64,000 nucleotides of DNA, from NCBI RefSeq assembly GCF_007830615.1, contig NZ_VLLI01000011.1:1-64000 (forward strand). The letters are read 5' to 3'. Source of the stretch: Mucilaginibacter frigoritolerans (GTDB lineage: Bacteria > Bacteroidota > Bacteroidia > Sphingobacteriales > Sphingobacteriaceae). The notes beneath the pieces are model-generated. The model saw only the letters and a program-made list of their open reading frames with translations, searched no databases and was not told the origin of the DNA. Made by a program: the position numbers and the translations under genes. Position 1 is the stretch's first letter, and the number at the start of each line of letters is the position of its first letter. Positions 42,637-51,337 of this stretch are shown piece by piece.

Positions 42637-45600
42637 CTACGGAGCTTTTTGCGTGTTATTTTGGAATAGCGAAAATATTTTTAACACAGCCGGTACTCCA
42701 GCTCCAAGGGCTGTTACATAAGTAATTATCCGGCTATAGGCTTCCTGTTCTGATGTGATTAAAAATGCAAGAATAGCGACAATGGAAATAATTAACGGCG
42801 TTTTTAAACTACCCCAGTTACCATTATCCTTCACCTGGTCTTTTATACGGTTTACTTCCGTATTGCCAATGGCCGTTAATATAAAGTTTCTGAAACCTTT
42901 ATTAAACAGTACCAATGTTCCGCATTGTTTAATAATCAACCCTTTGCTTATCAGCATGCTTAGGTTATAATCATCATATGGGTTAACCAGCCCATCTTCG
43001 GCCAAATCATACAATAAAAATTTCTCTTCTTTAGTAAGCGATTGCCATATATAGGTATAAAAATAATGCGAACTTATTTGTAGCTTAAATATCATTGAAT
43101 CTGCCAGGTCACTTTCATCATTCCCATATTTTTCATAGATTGAGGTTGCCGTACTCATGGTTACCGGGTACATGTTATTCAAATAATGGGTGTATTTGGT
43201 TTCCTCTAAAATATCATGATGCAAAGGGTCAGGCTTAGCAGGCAAAAGCCGTTGATTGCCAGGCTTCGAAATGTCATTTAGTGGTACAATTACTATACGG
43301 AAGTGTCCCAACAATACGTGCCATCTTTCCAGTTCACTTTCGGGTATGCGATTATTGGCTTTATCATCATCTGTCTTGCTTTGCTGTAGTTCATTAAATG
43401 AATCAAGGAAAGTAAGCGGATGCACCGTTGAAACGATCATGATTTTACTTTTGCTTTTTTGCATTAATGATTCCAAAAAATCCAGCTTAATGGTATTGGC
43501 TCTAGAGTCTTTTATATTGTATTCAAAATGATCAATAATAACCAGCGAATAATAAGGCTTAAAAGCTTCTTCCCGGCATTGCTTCCAGTCGGGGTCATCT
43601 TCACCTTTTTGTACAGATATATAAATCATATCCGCTATAAAAACATTGTTTTTAGATGGATCATCCTCGTCATAAATTAATAACTCACCATCGTTGCAGA
43701 GCAATTTGTCGGCATTAAATTCAGCCAGCTTTTTCTTCCGTAGCTCAAACTGATCAGTTTCTGCTAAAAAAAGCAGCTCCTTTTCCTGTTCTTCCGTCCT
43801 TTGGTTATACTTTAATTTTTTCTTTATCAGCTTTAATTTCCCGGAGCCCGGCGAACCCAAAACAAAAACAAGAGAGTTTAACTTATTATCAAGCAATAGT
43901 TTTTCATCCATCATTTCCCAACCGCTTACAGAAGGCAGGTTAAGGGCAAATAATTTGCGGATGATGTTATGGATCACGTAATAAAATATGATAATCCCGG
44001 CGATCAACAGGAGCCAGAATTGTACTGGTAATTGAGGATAATCAATATGCCCGGATTTGAGTTGAAAGTAATTGTTATCGCCTAATGAATAACGGGTGAT
44101 GGTTAAATCTTTTCTATAACTGTGTTGATGAGTAAGGTTGTTGAAAAAAGCTTTATTATCAACTGATGCATTATTAATATTGCTGTTTCTGAGCTCCAAT
44201 GTATTATTGATAAGGCGCAATGAGCCTAAAATACAAGCCGTGAGCGAATCCTCATACGAATAAGTTATTTTGTTATTGGTATTGGCCGTGTCAATCCCGC
44301 TGATAGACATACCATCATAATATGCCCCGGGAATTTTGGTCAGGTCTCTTTTTATACAGCCTGTTAAAGTATCAATAATATCTGCAGAGGTTCGTTTTTG
44401 GGTTAAGTCTTTTGAGAAATTGAGTTGTCTGTAACGCGAATCGAGGTTTTGTTCATAGTTATAAGCGTATATAAAAAAGAAAGCAATAGGGATGCCGCTG
44501 CTTATTACCAGTCGGGTAGTGGTCATCATTGCAAAGCTGTGTGTATAGGTCCAGTATTGTTTTATTTTGGGTGATTTTGCTTTAAGATCTCGCGCTTTCT
44601 GTAATAAAGGTTCTCCTATTAAATAACTAACAAAACAAATAGCTGCTAATAACAATTCGAAACTTAACAGCCACCAAAAGTTTCTGAGGGTGAGTGTAAA
44701 GAATGCTGAAATATCAATTAACAGAACAAATAAGCTCAACCAGCCAATGGCTATTAATTTAAAGAAGCGGTTACCTTTTTTGTGCTCATTTTTATACTTA
44801 ATTACAAAGACAATATTTAAGAAGACAGCTATAGAAGTAATAGAGAAAAGAAGAATGTATAAATACCTTAAAAACGAAATCCTTTCGAAGTAAAATATTA
44901 AAAGAATAATTACCGCAACATTAGCCAGAATGGCCAGATTATACTGGTGATGTGAGGTGGTTTTAGGCCCTATCCATGATGTTTCGAAGAGCTGCTTTTT
45001 GAAAAATGACCGTTTGGATGATGCAAAGAAAACTATACCAACCTGAATTACCTGGAAAAACAACATAAAGGCCAGCATGGATAAAGTGAAAGTATAGGAT
45101 TCAGTATCCCGGGCATCATTATATTCCAGGTCTTCCAGGATCAGGGTATAATACGGAAGGTCTGCAAATGGCTTTATTTTTACTTTGTATTGCCTGCCAT
45201 AATATTCTGTTGTAAAACTGGTATCGGCTTTGGCTATCATTGCACTAAGCAGGTAACTACTATCTGCCAGTTCCTTTAGCATATTCTCATTCAAATTCCT
45301 GTCTGCCATACTATGGTACAATACCTCACCGGTACTGTCAATAACCGCAAACTGATACCCGTCAGGTATTATTACATTATCCAAACTTCTGGCAGTAAAA
45401 GACATAGCCGCTACTTTGGCCGGTTTGTTTTTAGATTTTTTTGCTATTATAGAAGTAAAGGCTCCGCTGGTTCGCGAAATTACCTGGTCAATAAATTGAT
45501 CTGTACCTGTTCGGTTGGGTTTATCAGCTATTATGCCTTTAAAGTATGCTCTTAAATTATACCGGGTATGCGGAACGCTTACGTTGCCTTCAATCCAGTT

Positions 45601-46836
45601 GTTCAATTCTGTTCCGTTACTATTAAGCCAATAAACCTGGTGAACAATAATATTTGAAGAATCCCTTCTTTCAAGCAGTGATCGTTGTATTTCTAGCGGG
45701 CTATATTTAATCTTATCGGGCGTATCTTGGTATTTAGCACTGTCTTTTCCCAAATTAATCACATTTGATTGCAGTTTTGGATTATTATATGCTAAATCAA
45801 ACTTAGTGAGCAAGCTGCTTGCGGTATCCAGATCCGTTTCAAATGCTTTTATTATTTGAGCTGGTAAAATTTCTTTAGAGTTGGCAAGGTGCCTGTAATT
45901 AGTACTGAAATAAAAACTGTATTTAAAAACAACAAAAAATAAAAACGACATTAACAGCATAGATATTAATACTGTTGAAATACCATCTGTTACGGTAAGC
46001 TTGTCTTTACTGCCCATATGGTAAAGCTTTAACCATGGAAGAGAAACAATTATTCCAATGGCTATGGTTACCAGTAAAAGTACTATCCATAAAGGCAGCT
46101 GATTTTTTTCCTTCTCATAGTCTTTGCTTGATACCAGGCCCGCTATTATCCACTCATGATTGGCATTTATATTAACCGATTGAGAAAATAACTTATAATC
46201 TTTTCCACCAATGCTTACGCTGTGCAGTCCCGGGCTTATTATGCCGCTTTTTAACTGTAAAAGAGAATCACTTTTAGTGAAGCTTAACCCGGATTGGAAG
46301 GTTTCATAAACCAGTTTATTGCCATAAAAAACTACATAATTTTCAAAATTGTCTAAAGGCAAAAGCGGTTTAAAAAATTGTTCAAAGCCATAGCGGATGC
46401 CAATTCTGGTTAAGCTGCTTGTATCTTTATCACTCTTCAATATTGGTTTATTTGCGAAAAGGGTAAGCAGTTTTGAGTCCGGATCTACTTCAACCGCTGC
46501 TTTTTTGAAAACCTTTTTCCCCTTTTGCCAACCCATATGCTGAACCGGGATAATTACAAAATTAGTTTTGGGGTATTTGTTAATGTAAGTATCTAAAACA
46601 GCTTTTTGATGTAAGGTATCGACCTCCAACAGCCCGTTAATTTGCATTAAACTATTAGTAATTTTTGAATGAATATTACTGTCGATATTCTGTAAACAAA
46701 GGAAATGGCGTTCCTGAACAACTTTTTCATTGTTGGGTACATAAATAAAAAAGTAACTGGCCCCTAATAGTATAAGAACCATTAGTGTACAAAAAACAGC
46801 AATTTGACTGTTTTTGATAGAAAATGAGCTTGCCAT
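42637..46836 (-). CDS. 1399-residue polytopic membrane protein with two ectodomains and a degenerate P-loop NTPase domain
   Basis: The start at ATG 46836 (MASSFSIKNSQ) is chosen; ATG 46887 would add 17 residues. Layout, approximate: TM 13-33; first extracytoplasmic domain 34-245; TM pair 246-308; second, Cache-like ectodomain 309-581 (VIDSTGEVLYHS, YYGRQYKVKIKPFAD, TLILEDLEYND); six TMs between 582 and 791; third external segment 792-936; TM 937-961. The cytoplasmic domain has a P-loop-like GSPGSGKLK (994-1002, Leu where Ser/Thr is expected), VIIDHFE as Walker B (1099-1105), IMIVSTVHP as a sensor-like strand, a probable winged helix (about 1258-1323) and two C-terminal TMs. It is monocistronic and unrelated to its neighbours. 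I recognise no family; a sensor coupled to a STAND-like switch is inference. Confidence 0.85.
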   Translation of the reverse strand: MASSFSIKNSQIAVFCTLMVLILLGASYFFIYVPNNEKVVQERHFLCLQNIDSNIHSKITNSLMQINGLLEVDTLHQKAVLDTYINKYPKTNFVIIPVQHMGWQKGKKVFKKAAVEVDPDSKLLTLFANKPILKSDKDTSSLTRIGIRYGFEQFFKPLLPLDNFENYVVFYGNKLVYETFQSGLSFTKSDSLLQLKSGIISPGLHSVSIGGKDYKLFSQSVNINANHEWIIAGLVSSKDYEKEKNQLPLWIVLLLVTIAIGIIVSLPWLKLYHMGSKDKLTVTDGISTVLISMLLMSFLFFVVFKYSFYFSTNYRHLANSKEILPAQIIKAFETDLDTASSLLTKFDLAYNNPKLQSNVINLGKDSAKYQDTPDKIKYSPLEIQRSLLERRDSSNIIVHQVYWLNSNGTELNNWIEGNVSVPHTRYNLRAYFKGIIADKPNRTGTDQFIDQVISRTSGAFTSIIAKKSKNKPAKVAAMSFTARSLDNVIIPDGYQFAVIDSTGEVLYHSMADRNLNENMLKELADSSYLLSAMIAKADTSFTTEYYGRQYKVKIKPFADLPYYTLILEDLEYNDARDTESYTFTLSMLAFMLFFQVIQVGIVFFASSKRSFFKKQLFETSWIGPKTTSHHQYNLAILANVAVIILLIFYFERISFLRYLYILLFSITSIAVFLNIVFVIKYKNEHKKGNRFFKLIAIGWLSLFVLLIDISAFFTLTLRNFWWLLSFELLLAAICFVSYLIGEPLLQKARDLKAKSPKIKQYWTYTHSFAMMTTTRLVISSGIPIAFFFIYAYNYEQNLDSRYRQLNFSKDLTQKRTSADIIDTLTGCIKRDLTKIPGAYYDGMSISGIDTANTNNKITYSYEDSLTACILGSLRLINNTLELRNSNINNASVDNKAFFNNLTHQHSYRKDLTITRYSLGDNNYFQLKSGHIDYPQLPVQFWLLLIAGIIIFYYVIHNIIRKLFALNLPSVSGWEMMDEKLLLDNKLNSLVFVLGSPGSGKLKLIKKKLKYNQRTEEQEKELLFLAETDQFELRKKKLAEFNADKLLCNDGELLIYDEDDPSKNNVFIADMIYISVQKGEDDPDWKQCREEAFKPYYSLVIIDHFEYNIKDSRANTIKLDFLESLMQKSKSKIMIVSTVHPLTFLDSFNELQQSKTDDDKANNRIPESELERWHVLLGHFRIVIVPLNDISKPGNQRLLPAKPDPLHHDILEETKYTHYLNNMYPVTMSTATSIYEKYGNDESDLADSMIFKLQISSHYFYTYIWQSLTKEEKFLLYDLAEDGLVNPYDDYNLSMLISKGLIIKQCGTLVLFNKGFRNFILTAIGNTEVNRIKDQVKDNGNWGSLKTPLIISIVAILAFLITSEQEAYSRIITYVTALGAGVPAVLKIFSLFQNNTQKAP

Positions 46837-47048
46837 TATTTGCTTATTACTGTGAATGCAGGGGTTTAGATAGTGCATATCAATCAATAAGATTGATGCC
46901 GTTTTATATTACTGATAAATAATGTTTATTATAAAACGCTTTGTTTACCAATAGTTTACATAAAATTAAACTATAGCTACTGCACAAACAACCGTAGTTT
47001 TACGCAATATTTCAATAAATTGAAGAGGCTTTATTGGCAAGAGGGGTA

Positions 47049-47645
47049 CTATTGCATGCTATCGTGAATAGTATTGATAGCTTCGAGATGGTTTTTTAAA
47101 TCTCTTAATGACTTTGTGGCGAAATTTTTGATATCCGGATCGGCCGCGTTTTTTGATTGGTTTTCAAAAATCTGGATGTAGTTTTTATGATCGCTTATCA
47201 TGTAGTTTACATAAGCAGTATCAAAGTCTTTTCCTGTCTTTTTTGCAAACGCATTAATGGTTCTTTGTTCTGTAGTATCAGGAGTGGTTGGGAGAGTAAT
47301 ATCTTTGCTGCGGGCTAGTGTTAATAATTTGTTGTGTGCTTTGTTAAGGTCTTTTATCATTATCCCCCCAAAGTTTTTAACCCTTTTATTTGCTGCATTG
47401 TGTATAGCCACTTTCCCCAATTCGGCTTCTGTAATACAGGCTTGTATGGTTTCGGTAACAAACTTAACATCGCTATTATCCATTGGGGTATTAAGTTTAA
47501 GTGAGCTATCGTTTACAGCTTTTAAGCTATCCGCGCTCGAAATACTGTCGGTACTTATAGCCACATTCTTTTTGGCCCTTTGGTTGCAGGCAGCCATTAT
47601 GAATACAATGGTTAATAGTGTTATACTTAAACACAAATTTCTCAT
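47049..47645 (-). CDS. DUF4142 lipoprotein
   Basis: 198 residues with a lipoprotein signal (lipobox MAAC, Cys at about residue 20) and a DUF4142 ferritin-like four-helix domain (about 58-195): DVKFVTETIQACITEAELGKVAIHNA (cited in part), RVKNFGGIMIKDLNKAHNKL, NYMISDHKNYIQIFENQSKNA and the late LRDLKNHLEAI. Conserved His/Glu positions of the fold occur in KAHNKL and SDHKNY, but metal binding is unproven for this family. It is located in the outer envelope and transcribed alone, divergent from gcvH. Confidence 0.92.
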   Translation of the reverse strand: MRNLCLSITLLTIVFIMAACNQRAKKNVAISTDSISSADSLKAVNDSSLKLNTPMDNSDVKFVTETIQACITEAELGKVAIHNAANKRVKNFGGIMIKDLNKAHNKLLTLARSKDITLPTTPDTTEQRTINAFAKKTGKDFDTAYVNYMISDHKNYIQIFENQSKNAADPDIKNFATKSLRDLKNHLEAINTIHDSMQ

Positions 47646-47857
47646 GAATGAAATTATTATGGTTAGTTATTTAACAAACTATAAATCATATAGTTTCAGT
47701 ATTGTTATAGGTTTAATTATTTATGTTTATACGCCGAATGGCAGCTTAAGTTATATAATATTTACCGCTCTATGGCTAAATAATTAACCTTAGTGGTTAA
47801 CTGGATAGCATTGTGTTAAAGTTTTATTATTTTTGAGGCATAAAAATCAAAAAGAAT

Positions 47858-48238
47858 ATGGATTTTCCATCAGGATTAAAGTATACCAAAGACCACGAGT
47901 GGATTAAAGTTGATGGCAATGAAGCTTATGTAGGCATAACTGAATTTGCACAGCGTGAATTAGGTGATATTGTGTACATCGATATTGCCTCTTTAGGAAA
48001 AGAAGTTGCCAAAGATGAAGTATTTGGTACAGTAGAAGCTGTTAAAACCGTTTCTGACCTGTTTATGCCGGTTACCGGAACAATTACTGAAGTTAACCCT
48101 GCTCTTGATAAGCAGCCTGAACTGGTAAACTCAGATCCGTATGGTGAAGGGTGGATGGTGAAATTAACCCTTGCTGACGCCGCCAGCGTTAATGATCTTT
48201 TATCAGCCGATAGCTATAAATCGCTTATAGGCGTTTAA
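47858..48238 (+). CDS. gcvH: glycine cleavage system H protein
   Basis: Carries the aminomethyl group between the P, T and L proteins on a lipoyl-lysine. 126 residues (standard). It contains DHEWIKVDGNEAYVGITEFAQ and the lipoylation segment FGTVEAVKTVSDLFMPV with the modified Lys about residue 63, then the closing YKSLIGV. LipA (22713) supplies the sulfur insertion. The stop codon overlaps the start of the vanZ gene (TAATG), so the pair is translationally coupled. TATTTTTG at 47828-47835 is a candidate -7 element 22 nt before the start. Confidence 0.97.
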   Translation: MDFPSGLKYTKDHEWIKVDGNEAYVGITEFAQRELGDIVYIDIASLGKEVAKDEVFGTVEAVKTVSDLFMPVTGTITEVNPALDKQPELVNSDPYGEGWMVKLTLADAASVNDLLSADSYKSLIGV

Positions 48239-48633
48239 TGAAAACATTATTTAAATATTACGGGCCTGCTATTTTGTGGGCCTTATTTATTTTTGTAATG
48301 TGCAGCATTCACCTCGGCAAGATTGCAGAGTCGCCCATGTTTTTTCCGGGATTTGACAAGCTGGTTCATTGCGGGTTCTTTTTTGTGCTGGTAGTGTTTT
48401 ATGCCAATGGATTAATAAGGCAACTATCAACCCTGTATGTACCGTATAAAGGCATAATACTGTTTACCGTAATTGCAATAGCATACGGCGGCGCAATTGA
48501 ACTATTGCAACTGCTTATTTTTACCTGGCGCAGCGGCGAGTGGAACGATCTTTTTGCTGATGGTGTGGGTGCTGCAATGGGTGCTTTTAGTGTTTTGGTA
48601 ACTTTTAGTGCATTAAAATATGTTAAAAAATAG
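48238..48633 (+). CDS. VanZ family membrane protein
   Basis: 131 residues with four membrane helices. The N-terminal ILWALFIFVMCSIHLG is followed by the VanZ pattern PGFDKLVHCGFFFVLVVFYA, then GGAIELLQLLIFTWRSGEWNDLFADGVGAAMGA (cited in part), the conserved ExxQ and DxxxNxxG-type elements. VanZ homologues modify sensitivity to glycopeptides in enterococci, but most Bacteroidota members are of unknown role. Start overlaps gcvH by one base; end overlaps the micro-lipoprotein by 14 nt. Confidence 0.92.
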   Translation: MKTLFKYYGPAILWALFIFVMCSIHLGKIAESPMFFPGFDKLVHCGFFFVLVVFYANGLIRQLSTLYVPYKGIILFTVIAIAYGGAIELLQLLIFTWRSGEWNDLFADGVGAAMGAFSVLVTFSALKYVKK

Positions 48634-48757
48634 ATGGATTATTGTGGGGCTTTTAAGCCTGCTCTCTCTTTCCTCGTGTGGAATTTTTCATAAAGGATGT
48701 GGCTGTCCAACCTTCGGTTACATAAAGCAAAAAAATACGGCTGTAACAAAAGCCTAA
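48620..48757 (+). CDS. micro-lipoprotein, 45 residues, with Cys-Gly-Cys-Pro motif
   Basis: ATG 48620 lies inside the last codons of the vanZ gene (14-nt overlap, other frame). The frame encodes a lipoprotein signal (MLKNRWIIVGLLSLLSLSSC, Cys at residue 20) followed by a 26-residue mature peptide with GIFHKGCGCPTFGYIK. The overlap coupling, well-formed lipobox and Cys-Pro motif make it a real gene. It resembles the 37-residue lipoprotein at 22036. No function is known to me; the extra Cys pair may bind metal or form disulfides. Confidence 0.72.
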   Translation: MLKNRWIIVGLLSLLSLSSCGIFHKGCGCPTFGYIKQKNTAVTKA

Positions 48758-48783
48758 AAAATGACATAGACCCTATAAAAATG

Positions 48784-48795
48784 TGATGCATATCA
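48784..48795. promoter_or_regulatory. FNR/CRP-like dyad TGATGCATATCA upstream of feoAB
   Basis: TGAT-N4-ATCA is the core of FNR-type operators (TTGAT-N4-ATCAA), here within GTGATGCATATCATC. It is centred about 54 nt upstream of the expected feoA transcript start, a plausible activator position for an oxygen- or redox-sensing Crp/Fnr protein. The match is to the core only. Confidence 0.45.
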
Positions 48796-48806
48796 TCAAA
48801 TCTTAT

Positions 48807-48837
48807 TTGGATTTAATTTAAATAAGGTCTACATTTG
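48807..48837 (+). promoter_or_regulatory. feoAB promoter (TTG-N20-TACATTTG) with internal palindrome
   Basis: TTG at 48807-48809 and TACATTTG at 48830-48837 form a full Bacteroidota promoter 18 nt upstream of the feoA ATG. Between the two elements lies a perfect palindrome ATTTAA-T-TTAAAT (48811-48823), ideally placed for a repressor to block polymerase. An iron-responsive (Fur or DtxR-type) operator is a reasonable inference. Confidence 0.6.
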
Positions 48838-48854
48838 ACTAAGTTTTAAACAAT

Positions 48855-49073
48855 ATGATGAGGCTTTCACAACTTGAAGTAGGCGAAAAAGGAATAGTAA
48901 AAGAATTTACTGATTTAGAAATGTCGGTAAAATTGATGGAGATGGGATGTTTGCCTGGCGAAGAAATTAAAATTTCACGTATCGCACCACTTGGGGATCC
49001 TATTGCGATTACCGTTTCAGGTTATCAGCTAAGCTTACGTAAATTTGAAGCTTCGACTATTATTTTGCAATAG
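48855..49073 (+). CDS. feoA: ferrous iron transport protein A
   Basis: A 72-residue SH3-like cytoplasmic protein needed for FeoB-dependent Fe(II) uptake. MRLSQLEVGEKGIVKEF, LMEMGCLPGEEIKISRIAPLGDPIAI (cited in part) and LSLRKFEASTI are the normal FeoA pattern. Starts at ATG 48855 or 48858. It lies 11 nt upstream of feoB and directly behind a promoter with two candidate operator palindromes, indicating regulation by iron and perhaps oxygen. Confidence 0.96.
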   Translation: MMRLSQLEVGEKGIVKEFTDLEMSVKLMEMGCLPGEEIKISRIAPLGDPIAITVSGYQLSLRKFEASTIILQ

Positions 49074-49084
49074 TTTTTATTCCA

Positions 49085-51199
49085 TTGAAAGCCGACATTA
49101 GAGTTGCTCTTGTAGGAAACCCCAACACCGGTAAATCAACTCTTTTCAATACATTAACCGGTTTAAATCAAAAGATAGGAAATTTTCCGGGGGTTACTGT
49201 TGACAAAAAAACAGGATTTTCTACCCTTCCCGATGGCAGGACTGCCGAAATTATAGATCTACCCGGCACTTACAGTCTTTATCCAAAAAGCAAAGACGAA
49301 TCTATCGTCTTTTCAGTACTTGCAGATCATTCAAACCCGCACTCCCCCGATCTGATTGTTGTTATTCTGGATGCATCAAACCTCAAAAGGAACCTGTTGC
49401 TTTATACCCAGGTAGCTGATCTTAAAATTCCGGTTATTATCGCTTTAAATATGATGGATCTGGCTAAAAAGTCAGGAATCCATATTGATATTGACCTTTT
49501 TGCAGCAAAATTGGGTGTTCCCGTTGTTCCTATTTCAGCAAGAAAAGTGGAAGGAATAGATAAGTTAAAAGAAGCTATCAGTTTTGCTAACAAAATAGCC
49601 CTTCAACAAGAATCTATTGATGTAGAGTCGCTCGCTCCTGGCTTAATTGCACAAATTAGCAGCGAGCTGAAACTTGATAATTCTTACTATGCTCTGCAAC
49701 TGGCGCATCAGCATGAAACCATAAAATTTATTTCGCCTGCGCAAAGCGACAGGATAGAAGAACTTGAAAAAGAATTTTCTTTCCATTCGCAAAAAGCTCA
49801 GGCATCCGAAACCATAGCACGTTATAATTTTATTAATGACCTGCTTTATGATACGGTAAAAGTACCCGAAACAGCCCAGCTGGAAACTACCAGCAATAAA
49901 ATTGATAAGATACTTACCCACAAGGTTTTTGGGTTTATTATCTTTTTCGGCATTTTACTGTTCATGTTCCAGTCCATTTTCGCCTGGTCTGCCTACCCGA
50001 TGGAACTTATCGGCGATCTATTTGTATGGATCCAGAGCACCCTGCATCAAATACTTCCTGCCGGTCCCTTAACAGGCTTGTTAGTTGATGGTGTAATTGG
50101 TGGGCTAAGCGGCGTAATGGTATTTATACCACAAATAGCTATCCTGTTTGCCTTTATTTCTATACTGGAAGATACCGGCTACATGTCGCGTGTTACCTTT
50201 ATGATGGATAAACTGATGCGTAAGGTGGGCCTTAACGGAAAATCGGTAGTGCCGCTTATTGGTGGCTTTGCCTGTGCCGTACCGTCTATAATGAGTACCC
50301 GAACCATTGAAAACTGGAAAGACCGGATGATTACCATTATGGTTACCCCTTTGGTTACCTGCTCTGCCCGTTTGCCTATTTATACTTTATTAATAGCCCT
50401 GGTAGTGCCCAACCGCAACGTTTGGTGGGTATTTAATATGCAGGGACTTGCCCTAACGGGGATGTACATATTCAGTTTAATATCGGCCATTGTAGTTGCA
50501 TTTGCATTTAAGCTGATATTGAAAGGGCGCGAACGCGGCTATTTTATTATGGAACTGCCTGTTTACCGGATGCCAAGATGGAAAAATGTGATTTATTCGA
50601 TGTATGATCGTTCAAAATCATTTGTTTTTCAGGCAGGAAAAGTAATCATTGCTATTTCGGTAATATTATGGGTTTTGGCATCTTATGGCCCCGGTGACCG
50701 CTTTAAGCATATTGAACAAAAATATCATCGGCCTCAATATACACAGCATCTTACGCCTGATAGTTTAACCAGGGCCATTAATTCTGAAAAACTCGAAAAT
50801 TCATATGCTGGTGTATTGGGCCATGTAATTGAGCCTGTAATAAAACCCTTAGGTTTCGATTGGAAAATAGGCATAGCCCTGATTACTTCATTTGCGGCCC
50901 GCGAAGTATTTGTAGGCACCATGGCCACTATTTACAGTGTAGAAGGCAGCGCCGAAAAAATGGAATCGGTACAGTACAAAATGAAAACAGCCACTAATCC
51001 GCAAACGGGGCAGCCGGTATTTTCATTGGCAGTAGCTTTTTCATTAATGATGTTTTATGCTTTCGCCATGCAATGCGCCAGCACTGTTGCCGTAGTTTAC
51101 CGCGAAACAAAGAACTGGCGCTGGCCTGCTATCCAATTTGCATACATGACAGTGCTGGCTTATGTGGCAAGTTTTATTGCCTATAATTTATTGAAATAA
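49085..51199 (+). CDS. feoB: ferrous iron transporter FeoB
   Basis: A 704-residue inner-membrane Fe(II) transporter. It uses a TTG start at 49085, since the G domain begins almost at once: G1 GNPNTGKST (about 11-19), FPGVTVDKK (G2), DLPGTYSL (G3), NMMD (G4), ISARK (G5). The helical GDI-like spacer is followed by the membrane domain (about 270-700) with two Gate repeats including ILEDTGYMSRVTFMMDKLMRKVGLNGKSVVPLIGGFACAVPSI (cited in part) and the conserved TSFAAREVFVG. No FeoC is present. Monomeric length is slightly less than E. coli FeoB (773). Confidence 0.97.
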   Translation: MKADIRVALVGNPNTGKSTLFNTLTGLNQKIGNFPGVTVDKKTGFSTLPDGRTAEIIDLPGTYSLYPKSKDESIVFSVLADHSNPHSPDLIVVILDASNLKRNLLLYTQVADLKIPVIIALNMMDLAKKSGIHIDIDLFAAKLGVPVVPISARKVEGIDKLKEAISFANKIALQQESIDVESLAPGLIAQISSELKLDNSYYALQLAHQHETIKFISPAQSDRIEELEKEFSFHSQKAQASETIARYNFINDLLYDTVKVPETAQLETTSNKIDKILTHKVFGFIIFFGILLFMFQSIFAWSAYPMELIGDLFVWIQSTLHQILPAGPLTGLLVDGVIGGLSGVMVFIPQIAILFAFISILEDTGYMSRVTFMMDKLMRKVGLNGKSVVPLIGGFACAVPSIMSTRTIENWKDRMITIMVTPLVTCSARLPIYTLLIALVVPNRNVWWVFNMQGLALTGMYIFSLISAIVVAFAFKLILKGRERGYFIMELPVYRMPRWKNVIYSMYDRSKSFVFQAGKVIIAISVILWVLASYGPGDRFKHIEQKYHRPQYTQHLTPDSLTRAINSEKLENSYAGVLGHVIEPVIKPLGFDWKIGIALITSFAAREVFVGTMATIYSVEGSAEKMESVQYKMKTATNPQTGQPVFSLAVAFSLMMFYAFAMQCASTVAVVYRETKNWRWPAIQFAYMTVLAYVASFIAYNLLK

Positions 51200-51337
51200 A
51201 ACTAACAATCATTTCTTTTTTGAAGGTAAAAAGGCGTGTTTGGGCTTAACGATGATATGCTAAGTCAAGTAGCTCAGATTCAATATCACAAACACAACAT
51301 TTTTTGCTACCTTGCATCATCCACCATAAAAACTATA

